Below, piece by piece: positions 1 to 7,835 of a stretch of 64,000 nt of DNA; the stretch's first letter is position 1, and each line of letters begins with the position of its first letter. Both the position numbers and the translations under genes were made by a program. The notes beneath the pieces are model-generated. The model was given only the letters and a program-made list of their open reading frames with translations, made no database searches and was not told where the DNA came from. Source of the stretch: Gemmatimonadota bacterium (GTDB taxonomy: Bacteria; Gemmatimonadota; Gemmatimonadetes; Gemmatimonadales; Gemmatimonadaceae); assembly GCA_016194585.1 (NCBI GenBank), contig JACQBG010000020.1, forward strand, positions 1 to 64,000, given 5' to 3'.

Positions 1-57
1 GAGGTGTCGCCATACGATCTCTCCCGCGGGCGGATCACGTTCAGGCACAAGAACTGA
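1..57 (+). CDS. infA: Translation initiation factor IF-1, C-terminal end (partial)
   Basis: The window opens inside the last 18 codons of a gene ending in TGA at 55-57. The encoded tail EVSPYDLSRGRITFRHKN is the typical C-terminus of IF-1, the roughly 72-residue OB-fold protein that binds the 30S A site with IF-2 and IF-3 during initiation. The start and most of the fold lie outside the window. A hairpin-rich palindrome follows the stop and probably ends the transcript. The identification rests on the well-conserved PYDLSRGRI motif. Confidence 0.9.
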   Translation, partial: EVSPYDLSRGRITFRHKN

Positions 58-62
58 CGAGC

Positions 63-307
63 AGTGGGAGGGCAAGCGACCAGCGGGGGAGGTCGAGTGC
101 GAGTGGGAGCCTAGTGCGAGTGGGCCCCGAGTGGGCGTGGGAGTGGAGTGGAAGTGGGAGTGACCGCAAATGATGAAGGGAGCGCCCGGCGAAGCCGGCG
201 CTCCCTTTCCTTTGCGGTCCTCCCACTTCCCACTCCCACTCGGGTCCCACCCCCACTCTTCTCCCACTCCCACTCGACCTCCCCCGCTAGCGCCTTGCCC
301 TCCCACT
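63..307. repeat. Long imperfect inverted repeat (about 245 bp near-palindrome)
   Basis: The left arm (63-190) and right arm (194-307) are imperfect reverse complements. AGTGGGAGGGCAAG at 63-76 pairs with CTTGCCCTCCCACT at 294-307, and GCGGGGGAGGTCGAGTG in the left arm has its complement near 274-291. The arms are built from GAGTGGGAG-like units (CCCACTC on the right). The centre is the GC hairpin at 177-206. The element fills the gap between the convergent ends of infA and the hydroxylase gene. Confidence 0.8.
177..213. terminator. Rho-independent-type terminator at the palindrome centre
   Basis: AGGGAGCGCCCGGC (177-190) pairs with GCCGGCGCTCCCT (194-206) around a GAA loop with one bulged C, followed by TTCCTTT. 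Flanking CCGCAAA and TTTGCGG can extend the stem. It lies downstream of infA and of the convergent gene at 324-872, so it could act in both directions. Confidence 0.7.
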
Positions 308-323
308 CACTCCCACTCCCTTC

Positions 324-872
324 TCATTTCTTGAACTCCGTCCCGAAGACGCGATCCCACACCCTCATCGTCACCCCGAAATTCTTGTCCGGGATCGCAT
401 GATGGATGCGGTGCTGCGACTGCAGATGGCGGTACCAGGCGAAGGGGAGCTTGTAGTGGTGCAGCGAGTGGTGCACGAAGCTGTAGGCGATGAAGCCGAA
501 GAACCAACCGGCCAGGAAGCTCGAGAAGCCGCGCGCGCCGAAATAGTTCGCGACCAGCTGCTGCGGCGGCAGGAACAGCAGCGGCGTCACGAAGAACGGC
601 ATCGCGATCGTGCTCGTCGGCTCCTGATGGTGCTTCTCGTGCCCGTTCCGCGTCAGCTCCATGCCGTCGTGGTAGAACCAGCGATGGAACGCGTACTCGG
701 TCGGGGTCCACGCGAACGCGCCGGCCGCGAAGAGGAGCGTCATCCACAGCGGTGAGACGCCGAGTCGCGACGCGTCCCACGCCAGGAAGAAGAGCATGAG
801 CGTGAGGTCGACGACGTACGTCGCCCAGTAGTTCGTCTTCGATTCCGACACCCGCAGGATCCACTCGTTCAT
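324..872 (-). CDS. Fatty acid hydroxylase / sterol desaturase superfamily membrane protein
   Basis: This 182-residue integral membrane protein carries the histidine clusters of the di-iron fatty acid hydroxylase superfamily: HRWFYHD (63-69), HEKHH (78-82), HHSLHH (134-139) and HRIHH (154-158). The clusters flank hydrophobic segments near residues 20-38, 45-58, 93-105 and 118-133. Such enzymes hydroxylate or desaturate lipids or sterols using O2; the substrate here cannot be told from sequence. The start ATG at 872 was chosen because the His clusters align from there and upstream codons look non-coding. A one-gene unit convergent with infA; a small membrane gene lies upstream on the same strand. 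Confidence 0.85.
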   Translation of the reverse strand: MNEWILRVSESKTNYWATYVVDLTLMLFFLAWDASRLGVSPLWMTLLFAAGAFAWTPTEYAFHRWFYHDGMELTRNGHEKHHQEPTSTIAMPFFVTPLLFLPPQQLVANYFGARGFSSFLAGWFFGFIAYSFVHHSLHHYKLPFAWYRHLQSQHRIHHAIPDKNFGVTMRVWDRVFGTEFKK

Positions 873-976
873 CGCGCGTGCTCGTCGGTTTGGGGGGAAG
901 CGGGCGGTGACGCGTCGCCGGCTGGCGCGATGGCAGGCCGGCCGGCGCCGGAGTCCGCCATGGGATCCGTACGCAC

Positions 977-1129
977 CTAGTGGCGCGCTTCGACCGCGGT
1001 CTTGTCGGGCTTGAGGTACGTCGCCTTGTGGATCGTGTAGGCGGTCACGTTGGCGAGGATCGCCAAGCCGATGATGAACGCCGCGACGCCCCATCCCTGC
1101 GACGACGGATTGACCTTGTCACTGCTCAT
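977..1129 (-). CDS. Small single-pass membrane protein, 50 residues
   Basis: This short gene encodes MSSDKVNPSSQG followed by a hydrophobic helix (about residues 13-30, WGVAAFIIGLAILANVTAY) and a charged tail ending in VEARH. ATG at 1129 is preceded by GGAGCG at a suitable distance and by a good promoter at 1157-1185, so it is probably a real transcript. I do not recognise a family. Topology suggests an inner-membrane protein with a cytoplasmic or periplasmic basic tail. It is followed by the fatty acid hydroxylase on the same strand, about 100 bp away, and might be co-transcribed with it. Confidence 0.6.
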   Translation of the reverse strand: MSSDKVNPSSQGWGVAAFIIGLAILANVTAYTIHKATYLKPDKTAVEARH

Positions 1130-1156
1130 GCTGGACGCTCCATGGTATACCCGCGC

Positions 1157-1185
1157 ATTGTAACGGCGGCCGGGTCCTCCCGCAA
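1157..1185 (-). promoter_or_regulatory. Sigma-70-type promoter for the 50-residue membrane protein
   Basis: On the minus strand TTGCGG (1185-1180) and TACAAT (1162-1157) are separated by 17 bases. The predicted start of transcription is about 20 bases before the ATG at 1129. Both hexamers are close to consensus for such a GC-rich genome. Confidence 0.55.
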
Positions 1186-1245
1186 TCGCCTATTGGCCCG
1201 CCCAGGCGGCCCCGTGTTACTTGAAGCTCCCCTCATCGCCCCCTC

Positions 1246-1968
1246 GTGACCGACGCCTCGCCCCGCTTCGAATCGCTCGCCGTCCGCCGCACCGCCCGCC
1301 TCGCCGTGCGCGGCCCGCGGTCGGGGCCGGTGCGTGAACTCTGGATCGTGCTCCACGGCTACGGCCAACTCGCCGCGCCCTTCCTCGAGGGGCTCGCCGC
1401 CGTCGACGATGGCTCCCGCCTGCTCGTCGCGCCGGAGGCCCTCAGCCGGTTCTACGAGGGCTCGGTCGAGGAACGGGTCAAGCGGCAGGGTGAGCAGGTG
1501 GTCGGGGCGAGCTGGATGACCAAGGAGGCGCGGCTCGACGACATCGCCGACAACATCGCCTACCTCGACGCCGTGCACGGCTGGTGCCGCGACCGGCTGC
1601 GCGCCACGCGTGGCGGCGCGCCGCCGCTCACCGTCCTCGGCTTCTCGCAGGGCGCCGCCACCGCCGCCCGCTGGATCGCGGCCGGCTCCGCCGAAGTCGC
1701 TCGCCATCTGGTGTGGGGGAGCACGCTGCCTCCCGACGCCGACCTGTCGCCCGCCTCGCCGCTCCGCCGTCCCGCGACCTTCCTCGTCATCGGCGCGCGC
1801 GATCGCTTCGCCACCGAGAAGCTGGTCGCTGCGGAACACGCACGTCTCGACGCGGCCGGCTTCCCCTATCGGGCCGTGCGCTTCGACGGCGGGCACCGCC
1901 TCGACGACGACACGCTGCGCGCCATCGCGCACCTCGACGGCGACACCGACGCCACCGGCGCGCTCTGA
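1246..1968 (+). CDS. Alpha/beta-hydrolase, carboxylesterase/phospholipase-like
   Basis: A 240-residue cytoplasmic hydrolase of the small carboxylesterase type (YpfH/EstB-like). It has an oxyanion-loop LHGYG at 36-40, the nucleophile elbow GFSQG (132-136, Ser134), Asp186 in GARD and His217 in GGHR, giving a complete Ser-Asp-His triad in family order. There is no signal peptide. The start is GTG at 1246. It probably hydrolyses short-chain esters or lysophospholipids; the exact substrate is unknown. It is transcribed divergently from the small membrane gene and convergently with the S4-domain gene that follows. Confidence 0.85.
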   Translation: MTDASPRFESLAVRRTARLAVRGPRSGPVRELWIVLHGYGQLAAPFLEGLAAVDDGSRLLVAPEALSRFYEGSVEERVKRQGEQVVGASWMTKEARLDDIADNIAYLDAVHGWCRDRLRATRGGAPPLTVLGFSQGAATAARWIAAGSAEVARHLVWGSTLPPDADLSPASPLRRPATFLVIGARDRFATEKLVAAEHARLDAAGFPYRAVRFDGGHRLDDDTLRAIAHLDGDTDATGAL

Positions 1969-2011
1969 CCGGCGCGGCGCGCGCCGGTCGCGCGCCGGCC
2001 CGCGCCTCCGC

Positions 2012-2425
2012 TCACCAGTCGCGCAGCTTGTCGAGGTTCCGCCGGTCGCGCTTCGTCGGCCGCCCGGCGCCGCTGTCCACCGTCGGGGCCGCGTGCTTGA
2101 GCATCCACGCGTGCTTCTCCCGCGCCTCCCGCGACGCCGCCGTCTCCTCGTAGAGCGTCGCGGCCACCGATGCCGGTCCGCGGCGCTCCGACACGATGCG
2201 CACGACGACCGTATGTTCGTAGGGACCGAGCCGCAGCCAGACCCGGTCGCCCGGCTTCAGCTCGCGGGAGGGTTTGACGGCCTCGTCGTTCACCGCCACC
2301 TTCCCGCCCGTGATCGCTTCGACCGCGAGCGCGCGGCTCTTGAAGAAGCGCGCCGCGAACAACCACTTGTCCACGCGAACCGCCGTCGCGTGCTCCGCCC
2401 CGGACTCCCGTTCCCTGCGTGTCAT
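2012..2425 (-). CDS. hslR: S4-domain RNA-binding protein, Hsp15-like
   Basis: 137 residues with an S4 RNA-binding fold near residues 14-75 (VRVDKWLFAARFFKSRALA, then GGKVAVNDEAVKPSRELKPGD) followed by a basic C-terminus ending KRDRRNLDKLRDW. This is the layout of Hsp15, which in E. coli binds the 50S subunit carrying a stalled nascent chain. The start ATG at 2425 faces the start of the divergent lipoprotein gene at 2436, so both promoters must overlap coding sequence or be leaderless. The Hsp15 role is inferred from family; other short S4 proteins are possible. Confidence 0.85.
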   Translation of the reverse strand: MTRRERESGAEHATAVRVDKWLFAARFFKSRALAVEAITGGKVAVNDEAVKPSRELKPGDRVWLRLGPYEHTVVVRIVSERRGPASVAATLYEETAASREAREKHAWMLKHAAPTVDSGAGRPTKRDRRNLDKLRDW

Positions 2426-2435
2426 GACCTCTAAT

Positions 2436-2936
2436 ATGCGGGTGGCCCTCGCCGCCGTCATCGTCCTCGCCGCGTGCGACTCGCCCGAGCAACAGAAGGC
2501 GAAGGCGCAAGCGAAGGCGCGCACCGCGGTGTCCGCCGAATCGGCGAAGGCGTCGGCGGCCCGAACCGCCCCCGCCACCGGACGATGGGACGACGCGCAT
2601 CTCGTCGATCGCCTCGTGCGCGCCGGGCTCGCCACGCAGGCCGTGAAGGACGCCGCGCCGCCGCCGTACTGGGCCGCCCCGGTCGCCGTCGCGTACACGG
2701 TCGGGCAGGCGACGCTCTACGCGTACATCTACCCTGATTCCACGAGCCGCAAGCGCGCCACCGCCGCACTCGACACGGTCTCGCTCGCGCCCAAGGGCAC
2801 GGCGAGTCCGTACGCGGTGCCGCGCGTGCTCATCGAACAGAACAACCTCGCCGCCGTGCTCGTCGGCGGCAGCGACCGTCAACAGGAGCGCGTGCAGCTC
2901 GCGATCACGGCGGGGCTCCCCGTGGCCGCGCCGTGA
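2436..2936 (+). CDS. Lipoprotein of unknown function
   Basis: 166 residues. The N-terminus MRVALAAVIVLAAC is a lipoprotein signal with lipobox LAAC, lipidated at Cys14. An Ala/Lys-rich linker follows (QQKAKAQAKARTAVSAESAK), then a compact domain from about residue 48. I recognise no family. An in-frame ATG at 2424 would also work, but the signal peptide fits 2436. It is translationally coupled to the serine hydrolase downstream through a GTGA overlap, so the two may act together at the envelope. Confidence 0.7.
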   Translation: MRVALAAVIVLAACDSPEQQKAKAQAKARTAVSAESAKASAARTAPATGRWDDAHLVDRLVRAGLATQAVKDAAPPPYWAAPVAVAYTVGQATLYAYIYPDSTSRKRATAALDTVSLAPKGTASPYAVPRVLIEQNNLAAVLVGGSDRQQERVQLAITAGLPVAAP

Positions 2937-4429
2937 AGCGGGCCGGCCTTGGGACCGCGCGCCTCCTCGCCGCGCTCGCCGTCGCGTCGGTCGCGAGCGC
3001 GGCCCCCGGCGTCGTCGCACCGGCCGGCGCGCAGGGCGCCGCCGCGCGGGCCAGCGCGCAGGGTGCCGCTCCGCTCCCCGATTCCACCGTCCGCGCGATC
3101 GACGCGCTCTTCGCCGATCACGCGATGCCGGCCTCGCCCGGCTGCGCCGTGGGCGTCTACCGCGACGGCGCCGTCGTCTTCGCCAAGGGCTATGGCTCGG
3201 CGAACCTGAACTTCGCCGTGCCGATCACGCCGGAGACGCGGTTCACGGTCGGCTCGGTGAGCAAGCAGTTCACGGCGGCGAGCATCGCCCTGCTCGTGCG
3301 CGCGTGGCGCCTCTCCCTCGACGACGACGTGCGCCGGTTCATCCCCGAACTCCCCGACTACGGCACCCCCATCCGCGTGCGCCATCTCGTGCACCACACG
3401 AGCGGCCTGCGCGACTTCTGGGAGCTCGTCGTGCTCGCCGGGTGGCGCCCCGACGACGGATACACCACGCGCGACATGCTCGCGCTGGCCGCGGCGCAAC
3501 GCGCGCTCAACAACGCGCCCGGCGCGCGGTACCTGTACAGCAACACCGGCTATCTGCTCCTCGGCGAGATCGTGCGTCGCGTGACGGGACAGTCGCTCCG
3601 CGCGTTCGCCGACTCGGCGATCTTCCGCCCGCTCGGTATGCGGGACTCGTTCTTCCTCGACGATCACGACGAGGTCGTCCCCCGGCGCGCGACGGCGTAC
3701 TCGCCCGCCGGGCACGGCTGGACGGTGAACGTGTGGAACAACGATCTCGTGGGGCAGGGCGGCCTCGTCACGACGATCGCCGACCTGCAGAAGTGGGACG
3801 AGAATTTCTACACGGGCGCCGTGGGCGGTCCGGGCTTCCTCGCGTTGATGCGCACCGTCGAACCGTTGAACGACGGCGGCCGCAACGACTACGCCTTCGG
3901 TCTCGAACTCGGCGAGTATCGCGGCCTGCGGCTCGAGCGGCACACCGGAGCGACGGGCGGATATCGGGCCGCGATCGTCCGCGCTCCCGCCGTCCACACC
4001 TCGTTCGTGATGCTCTGCAACGCGGCCGACGCGCGCACCGCGTCGATCCCGTTGGCGATGGCCGACCTCGTCATCGGCGCGCCGCTCGGTGCGCGTGATG
4101 CGGCGCCGGCGGTCGCGGCGCCGCCTCCCCAGCCATCGGCTGCGGTCGCCGTCGCCGTGCCGCGCGCATTCACCGGTCGCTACGAGAGTGCGGAACTCCT
4201 GGGCACCACGTGGGATATCACCCCTGGGCCGCTGCCGTCGCAGCTGACCCTGCGGCGCGCGCGCGGCGCGTCGATCGTGCTCGAACAGCAGGCGCCGGGA
4301 ACGTTCACGTCGCGTAGTGCGGGCCTGACCGTGGTATTCGATGCGACCGACCGCGTCCCGTCCACCGGTCTGACCGTCACCTTCGGCGAGATGACCGGAT
4401 TGCGCTTCGTGCGCGTGGCGTCCCGCTAG
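2933..4429 (+). CDS. Exported serine hydrolase, beta-lactamase class C / PBP-like
   Basis: 498 residues with a signal peptide ending near AGAQG (residue 35). The catalytic motifs of the class C beta-lactamase/DD-peptidase family are all present: SVSK (Ser108, Lys111), YSN (202-204) and HTG (337-339, in the place of KTG). The last 100 residues form a separate beta-rich tail common in this family. Such enzymes are esterases, D-aminopeptidases or peptidases and only rarely true beta-lactamases. The GTG start overlaps the lipoprotein stop by four bases. Confidence 0.85.
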   Translation: MKRAGLGTARLLAALAVASVASAAPGVVAPAGAQGAAARASAQGAAPLPDSTVRAIDALFADHAMPASPGCAVGVYRDGAVVFAKGYGSANLNFAVPITPETRFTVGSVSKQFTAASIALLVRAWRLSLDDDVRRFIPELPDYGTPIRVRHLVHHTSGLRDFWELVVLAGWRPDDGYTTRDMLALAAAQRALNNAPGARYLYSNTGYLLLGEIVRRVTGQSLRAFADSAIFRPLGMRDSFFLDDHDEVVPRRATAYSPAGHGWTVNVWNNDLVGQGGLVTTIADLQKWDENFYTGAVGGPGFLALMRTVEPLNDGGRNDYAFGLELGEYRGLRLERHTGATGGYRAAIVRAPAVHTSFVMLCNAADARTASIPLAMADLVIGAPLGARDAAPAVAAPPPQPSAAVAVAVPRAFTGRYESAELLGTTWDITPGPLPSQLTLRRARGASIVLEQQAPGTFTSRSAGLTVVFDATDRVPSTGLTVTFGEMTGLRFVRVASR

Positions 4430-4491
4430 CGACGCGGCGATATTGCACGACGGGCCGCTCGCGGCCCCTTCCCGTATTCCCCGAGGTCTCG

Positions 4492-5256
4492 ATGCGTCGC
4501 GTTCGCGTTTCCACGTCGGCCCTGCTGGCCGCCGCACTCCTCGCCCTCGTCGCGATGCCCCGCGTGGCCGCGGCGCAGGCGCTCCCGTCGGCGAAGGAAC
4601 TCATGGACCGGCACGATGCCGCCGTGGGCGGGCGGGCCGCGCTCGACAAGCACAGTTCCATCCGCCGCGTCGGATCGATGAACATCGCCGCGATGGGGAT
4701 GCAGGGTCAGGTGGAGATGATGCAGGACAAGAGCGGACGCTACGTCCAGAAGATCCAGCTCGGCCCCGTCGGCGACGTGCAGCAGGGCTTCGACGGCAAG
4801 ACGGCGTGGGTCGTGCAGCCCGGCATGGGGCCGATGATCGTCGAGGGCGACCAGGCCAAGGAGATGCAGCGCCAGGGGGACTTCTTCGGCTCGCTGCACG
4901 ATCCGTCGAACTACGCGAGCGCCGAGACCGTCGAGCTCGCCGACTTCGAAGGACGCAAGTGCTACAAGGTGAAGCTCGTCCGCAAGGCGGGGGGCGAAGG
5001 GTACGAGTTCTTCGACGCCGCCACCGGTCTCACCGCCGGCGTCGTGCGCGACGTCGAGTCGCCGATGGGCAAGGTCACCTCGACGCAGGTCGTGAGCGAC
5101 TACAAGGATTTCGACGGCGTGAAGATGCCGACGAAGATCCTCGTCAAGAACGGCCAGTTCGACGTGCAGATGTCGTTCACCGACGTCGAGTTCGACAAGG
5201 TGGACTCGAACGCCTTCGCGCTCCCCGACGCCGTCAAGGCGCTGGTCAAGCCGTAG
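4492..5256 (+). CDS. Exported protein, LolA-like/outer-membrane lipoprotein-sorting type fold
   Basis: 254 residues with a signal peptide cleaved near VAAAQA (about residue 23). The mature part has alternating short beta strands (GSMNIAAMGMQGQVEMMQDKSGRYVQKIQL, read as two pieces) and paired DFEGRKCYKVKL and DFDGVKMPTKI segments, the repeated pattern of single-domain LolA/LppX-like folds that bind lipids. Function is not known. A GAGG stretch precedes the ATG. It lies in a run of exported proteins, just ahead of a metalloprotease gene, and is often found next to peptidases in related genomes, but that is context only. Confidence 0.65.
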   Translation: MRRVRVSTSALLAAALLALVAMPRVAAAQALPSAKELMDRHDAAVGGRAALDKHSSIRRVGSMNIAAMGMQGQVEMMQDKSGRYVQKIQLGPVGDVQQGFDGKTAWVVQPGMGPMIVEGDQAKEMQRQGDFFGSLHDPSNYASAETVELADFEGRKCYKVKLVRKAGGEGYEFFDAATGLTAGVVRDVESPMGKVTSTQVVSDYKDFDGVKMPTKILVKNGQFDVQMSFTDVEFDKVDSNAFALPDAVKALVKP

Positions 5257-5277
5257 TCCCGTGTCCGAACACCGCAC

Positions 5278-5314
5278 GCGGGCCCGCGACGACATCATGT
5301 CCGAGCGGGCCCGC
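5278..5314 (+). terminator. GC hairpin between exported protein and metalloprotease genes
   Basis: GCGGGCCCGC at 5278-5287 is repeated in complementary orientation at 5305-5314, forming a 10-bp stem around a 17-base loop. No T-run follows, so it may be a pause or mRNA-end structure and not a true intrinsic terminator. Confidence 0.3.
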
Positions 5315-5347
5315 CGTGTCATGTGGCCCTCCCACCCCCGCGAGACG

Positions 5348-7804
5348 ATGATGCGTCGACTGCCGCTGTTCGCCCTGTTCGCCCTTCCGCTCGCCGCGCA
5401 GCAACCCACCCCCGCGGCGCCGGCGGCGCCGGCCGCGACGACCATCGCCGCCCGCACCGCGGGGCTCGACCGGCGCGACGGCTTCATCCCCGTGTATCTC
5501 AACGATCGCACGGGCGCCGTCCTCCTCGAGATCCCGCGCGACTCGACCCGCGTGCTCTTCATGACGACGCTCGCCACGGGCTTCGGTTCGAACGCCCTCG
5601 GGCTCGACCGCGGCTCCGGCGGCGCCGTGCACGTCGCGCGCTTCCAGAAGGCGGGCGAGCGGATGCTCGTCGTCTTCGAGAACACGCAGTATCGGTCGAG
5701 CGGCACCGCCGACCATCAGCGCACCGTGGCCGAGGCGTTCTCGAACAGCACCGTCGCGTCGCTCCCCGTGCTCGCCGAGGAGGGCGGTCGCATCCTCGTC
5801 GACGCGACCGACCTCGTGATGCGCGACTGGTGCGACATCGCGCTCACCTTCTCGCGCGCCCGTCAGGGGAACTACGCCGTCGCCCGCGACCGGTCGCACG
5901 TCGACAGGCCGTACACGAAGGGCTTCCCCGAGAACACCGAGATCGACGTCGCGCTCACCTTCGCCGTCGCCGGTGAGCCGGCTGGCGGCATCGGGCGGAT
6001 CGTCCCCGACGCGCGCGCCATCGACTTCCGCCAGCACATCACGCTCCTCAAGCTCCCCGACGCGGCGTACCGTCCGCGTCCGTCCGATCCGCGCGTCGGA
6101 TTCTTCGGCGTCTCCTTCAAGGACTACAACGCCCCCATCCAGGGGCAGCTCGAGCAGACGTGGGCGGCGCGCCACCGCCTCGAGCGGGTCGACCCGAACG
6201 ACCCGAACAGCCCGATCAAGAATCCGATCATGTACTACGTCGACCGCGGCATCCCGGAGCCGCTGCGCACGGCAACGCTCCAGGGCGTCGCGTTCTGGAC
6301 CGAAGCCTTCGACCGCGCCGGACTCAAGGGCGGATTCAAGGTCCAGCTCCTCCCGGAGGGTGTCGACCCGATGGACGCCCGCTACAACGTGGTGCAGTGG
6401 GAGAACCGCAACGAGCGCGGCTGGAGCGTCGGCGGCGCGCTCACCGATCCGCGCACCGGCGAGATGATCAAGGGGATGGCCCGCATGGACTCCCACCGCA
6501 ACCGCACCGACTACAACATCTACGCCGCGCTCAAGGGTGCCGCGGCCGCGGCCGCCGACACCGCCTTCGTCCTCGCGCGCATCCGTCAGGTGAGCGCGCA
6601 CGAGGTGGGGCACACCCTGGGGCTGCAGCACAACTACATCGCGAGCACCTATGGGCGCGCCTCGGTGATGGACTACCCCGCGCCGCACATCGTCCTCGCG
6701 AACGGCGACGTCGACCTCAGCGCCGCCTACGCGAGCGGACCCGGCGCGTACGACGTCTGGGCGATCCACTGGGGCTACGGCGTCTTCCCGCCGGCGAGCG
6801 AGGCCGACTCGCTCAAGGCCATCGTCGCCGACGGACTGAAGAAGGGCTACCTCTATCTGAGCGACGGTGACGCGCGCCCCGAGGGCGCCGCCGACCCGCG
6901 CACCAACCTCTGGGACGACGCCGCCACCGCGGGCGAGTTCCTGAAGAACCAGTCCGACGTGCGCCGCGTGGCGATGCAGAAATTCGGGCTCCGCAACGTC
7001 CGCGACGGCGAGCCGCTCTCGATCCTCCAGGACCGCTTCCCCCTCCTCTACTTCTTCCACCGCTTCGCGCTCAACTCGCTCACCAAGACGCTCGGCGGCC
7101 TCGAATACGCGTACGCCGTGAAGGGCGACGGGCAGCAGGCCACGCGGGTCATCAGCCCGGCGCGCCAGCGCGAGGCGATGGCGCAGCTCGTCGCCGCGCT
7201 CGACCCCCGCGAGCTCGCCGTCCCCGACACCGTCCTCACCCTCTTCGCGCCGCGCCTCGACGCCGGTGGCAACGTCGAACTCCTCGGCGAGCGCACGGCG
7301 CCCGCGTTCGACGAGCTCGGCGCCGCGCGCACGCTCGCGCAGATGATCGTCGACGGCGTGCTGCAACGCGAGCGCGCCGCGCGCATGGTGCAGTACGCCG
7401 CGCGAACCCCGAACGGCTTCTCGCTCGAGGAGGCGATCGGCGCGCTCGTGAAGGGCACGTGGGACGCGCCGGCGTCGGCGAACGGCAAGCTCGCCGCGCT
7501 CCAGCGCGTCACCCAGCGCGCCGTCGCCGACCGCGTTGTGCTGCTCTCCGCCGACAAGGAGGCCTCCCCCGAGGTGCGCGCCATCGCCGAGTTCGAGGCG
7601 GCGCGGTTGCGCGCCGCGGCGAGCGCGAAGGCGGCCACTGCCGCGTCCGACGACGCCAAGGCGCACTGGCAGGCGATCGCCGCGATGATCGCCCGCTACG
7701 CCGAGAAGGGAGAGTTGCCGGCGCTCACGCCGGCGCTGCGACCGCCGCCGGGCGATCCGTTCGGCGAGCCGCCGTTCGCACCGTTCGGCATCGCGCCCCA
7801 GTGA
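5348..7804 (+). CDS. Exported zinc metalloprotease (DUF5117/DUF4953-type)
   Basis: About 818 residues with an N-terminal signal (MMRRLPLFALFALPLAAQQ). A zinc site HEVGHTLGLQH at residues 418-428 has the HExxHxxGxxH form of metzincins, with His418, His422 and His428 as ligands and Glu419 as base. A following VMDYPAP may serve as the Met-turn region. The N-terminal 300 residues are beta-rich and the C-terminal 300 helical, the layout of large secreted peptidases common in Bacteroidota and Gemmatimonadota. Start codons ATGATG at 5348/5351 were preferred over GTG 5261 because the signal peptide begins there. Confidence 0.85.
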   Translation: MMRRLPLFALFALPLAAQQPTPAAPAAPAATTIAARTAGLDRRDGFIPVYLNDRTGAVLLEIPRDSTRVLFMTTLATGFGSNALGLDRGSGGAVHVARFQKAGERMLVVFENTQYRSSGTADHQRTVAEAFSNSTVASLPVLAEEGGRILVDATDLVMRDWCDIALTFSRARQGNYAVARDRSHVDRPYTKGFPENTEIDVALTFAVAGEPAGGIGRIVPDARAIDFRQHITLLKLPDAAYRPRPSDPRVGFFGVSFKDYNAPIQGQLEQTWAARHRLERVDPNDPNSPIKNPIMYYVDRGIPEPLRTATLQGVAFWTEAFDRAGLKGGFKVQLLPEGVDPMDARYNVVQWENRNERGWSVGGALTDPRTGEMIKGMARMDSHRNRTDYNIYAALKGAAAAAADTAFVLARIRQVSAHEVGHTLGLQHNYIASTYGRASVMDYPAPHIVLANGDVDLSAAYASGPGAYDVWAIHWGYGVFPPASEADSLKAIVADGLKKGYLYLSDGDARPEGAADPRTNLWDDAATAGEFLKNQSDVRRVAMQKFGLRNVRDGEPLSILQDRFPLLYFFHRFALNSLTKTLGGLEYAYAVKGDGQQATRVISPARQREAMAQLVAALDPRELAVPDTVLTLFAPRLDAGGNVELLGERTAPAFDELGAARTLAQMIVDGVLQRERAARMVQYAARTPNGFSLEEAIGALVKGTWDAPASANGKLAALQRVTQRAVADRVVLLSADKEASPEVRAIAEFEAARLRAAASAKAATAASDDAKAHWQAIAAMIARYAEKGELPALTPALRPPPGDPFGEPPFAPFGIAPQ

Positions 7805-7835
7805 CCCACGACGGCCCACGGCCGGGCAGGGAACC

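Noticed and set aside
2933-4429. True beta-lactamase (resistance gene)
   Set aside because: The third motif is HTG and the C-terminal extension is typical of esterase/peptidase relatives; resistance cannot be claimed.
5261-5347. GTG 5261 as start of the metalloprotease
   Set aside because: It would place 29 charged residues before a normal signal peptide and cover the intergenic hairpin.
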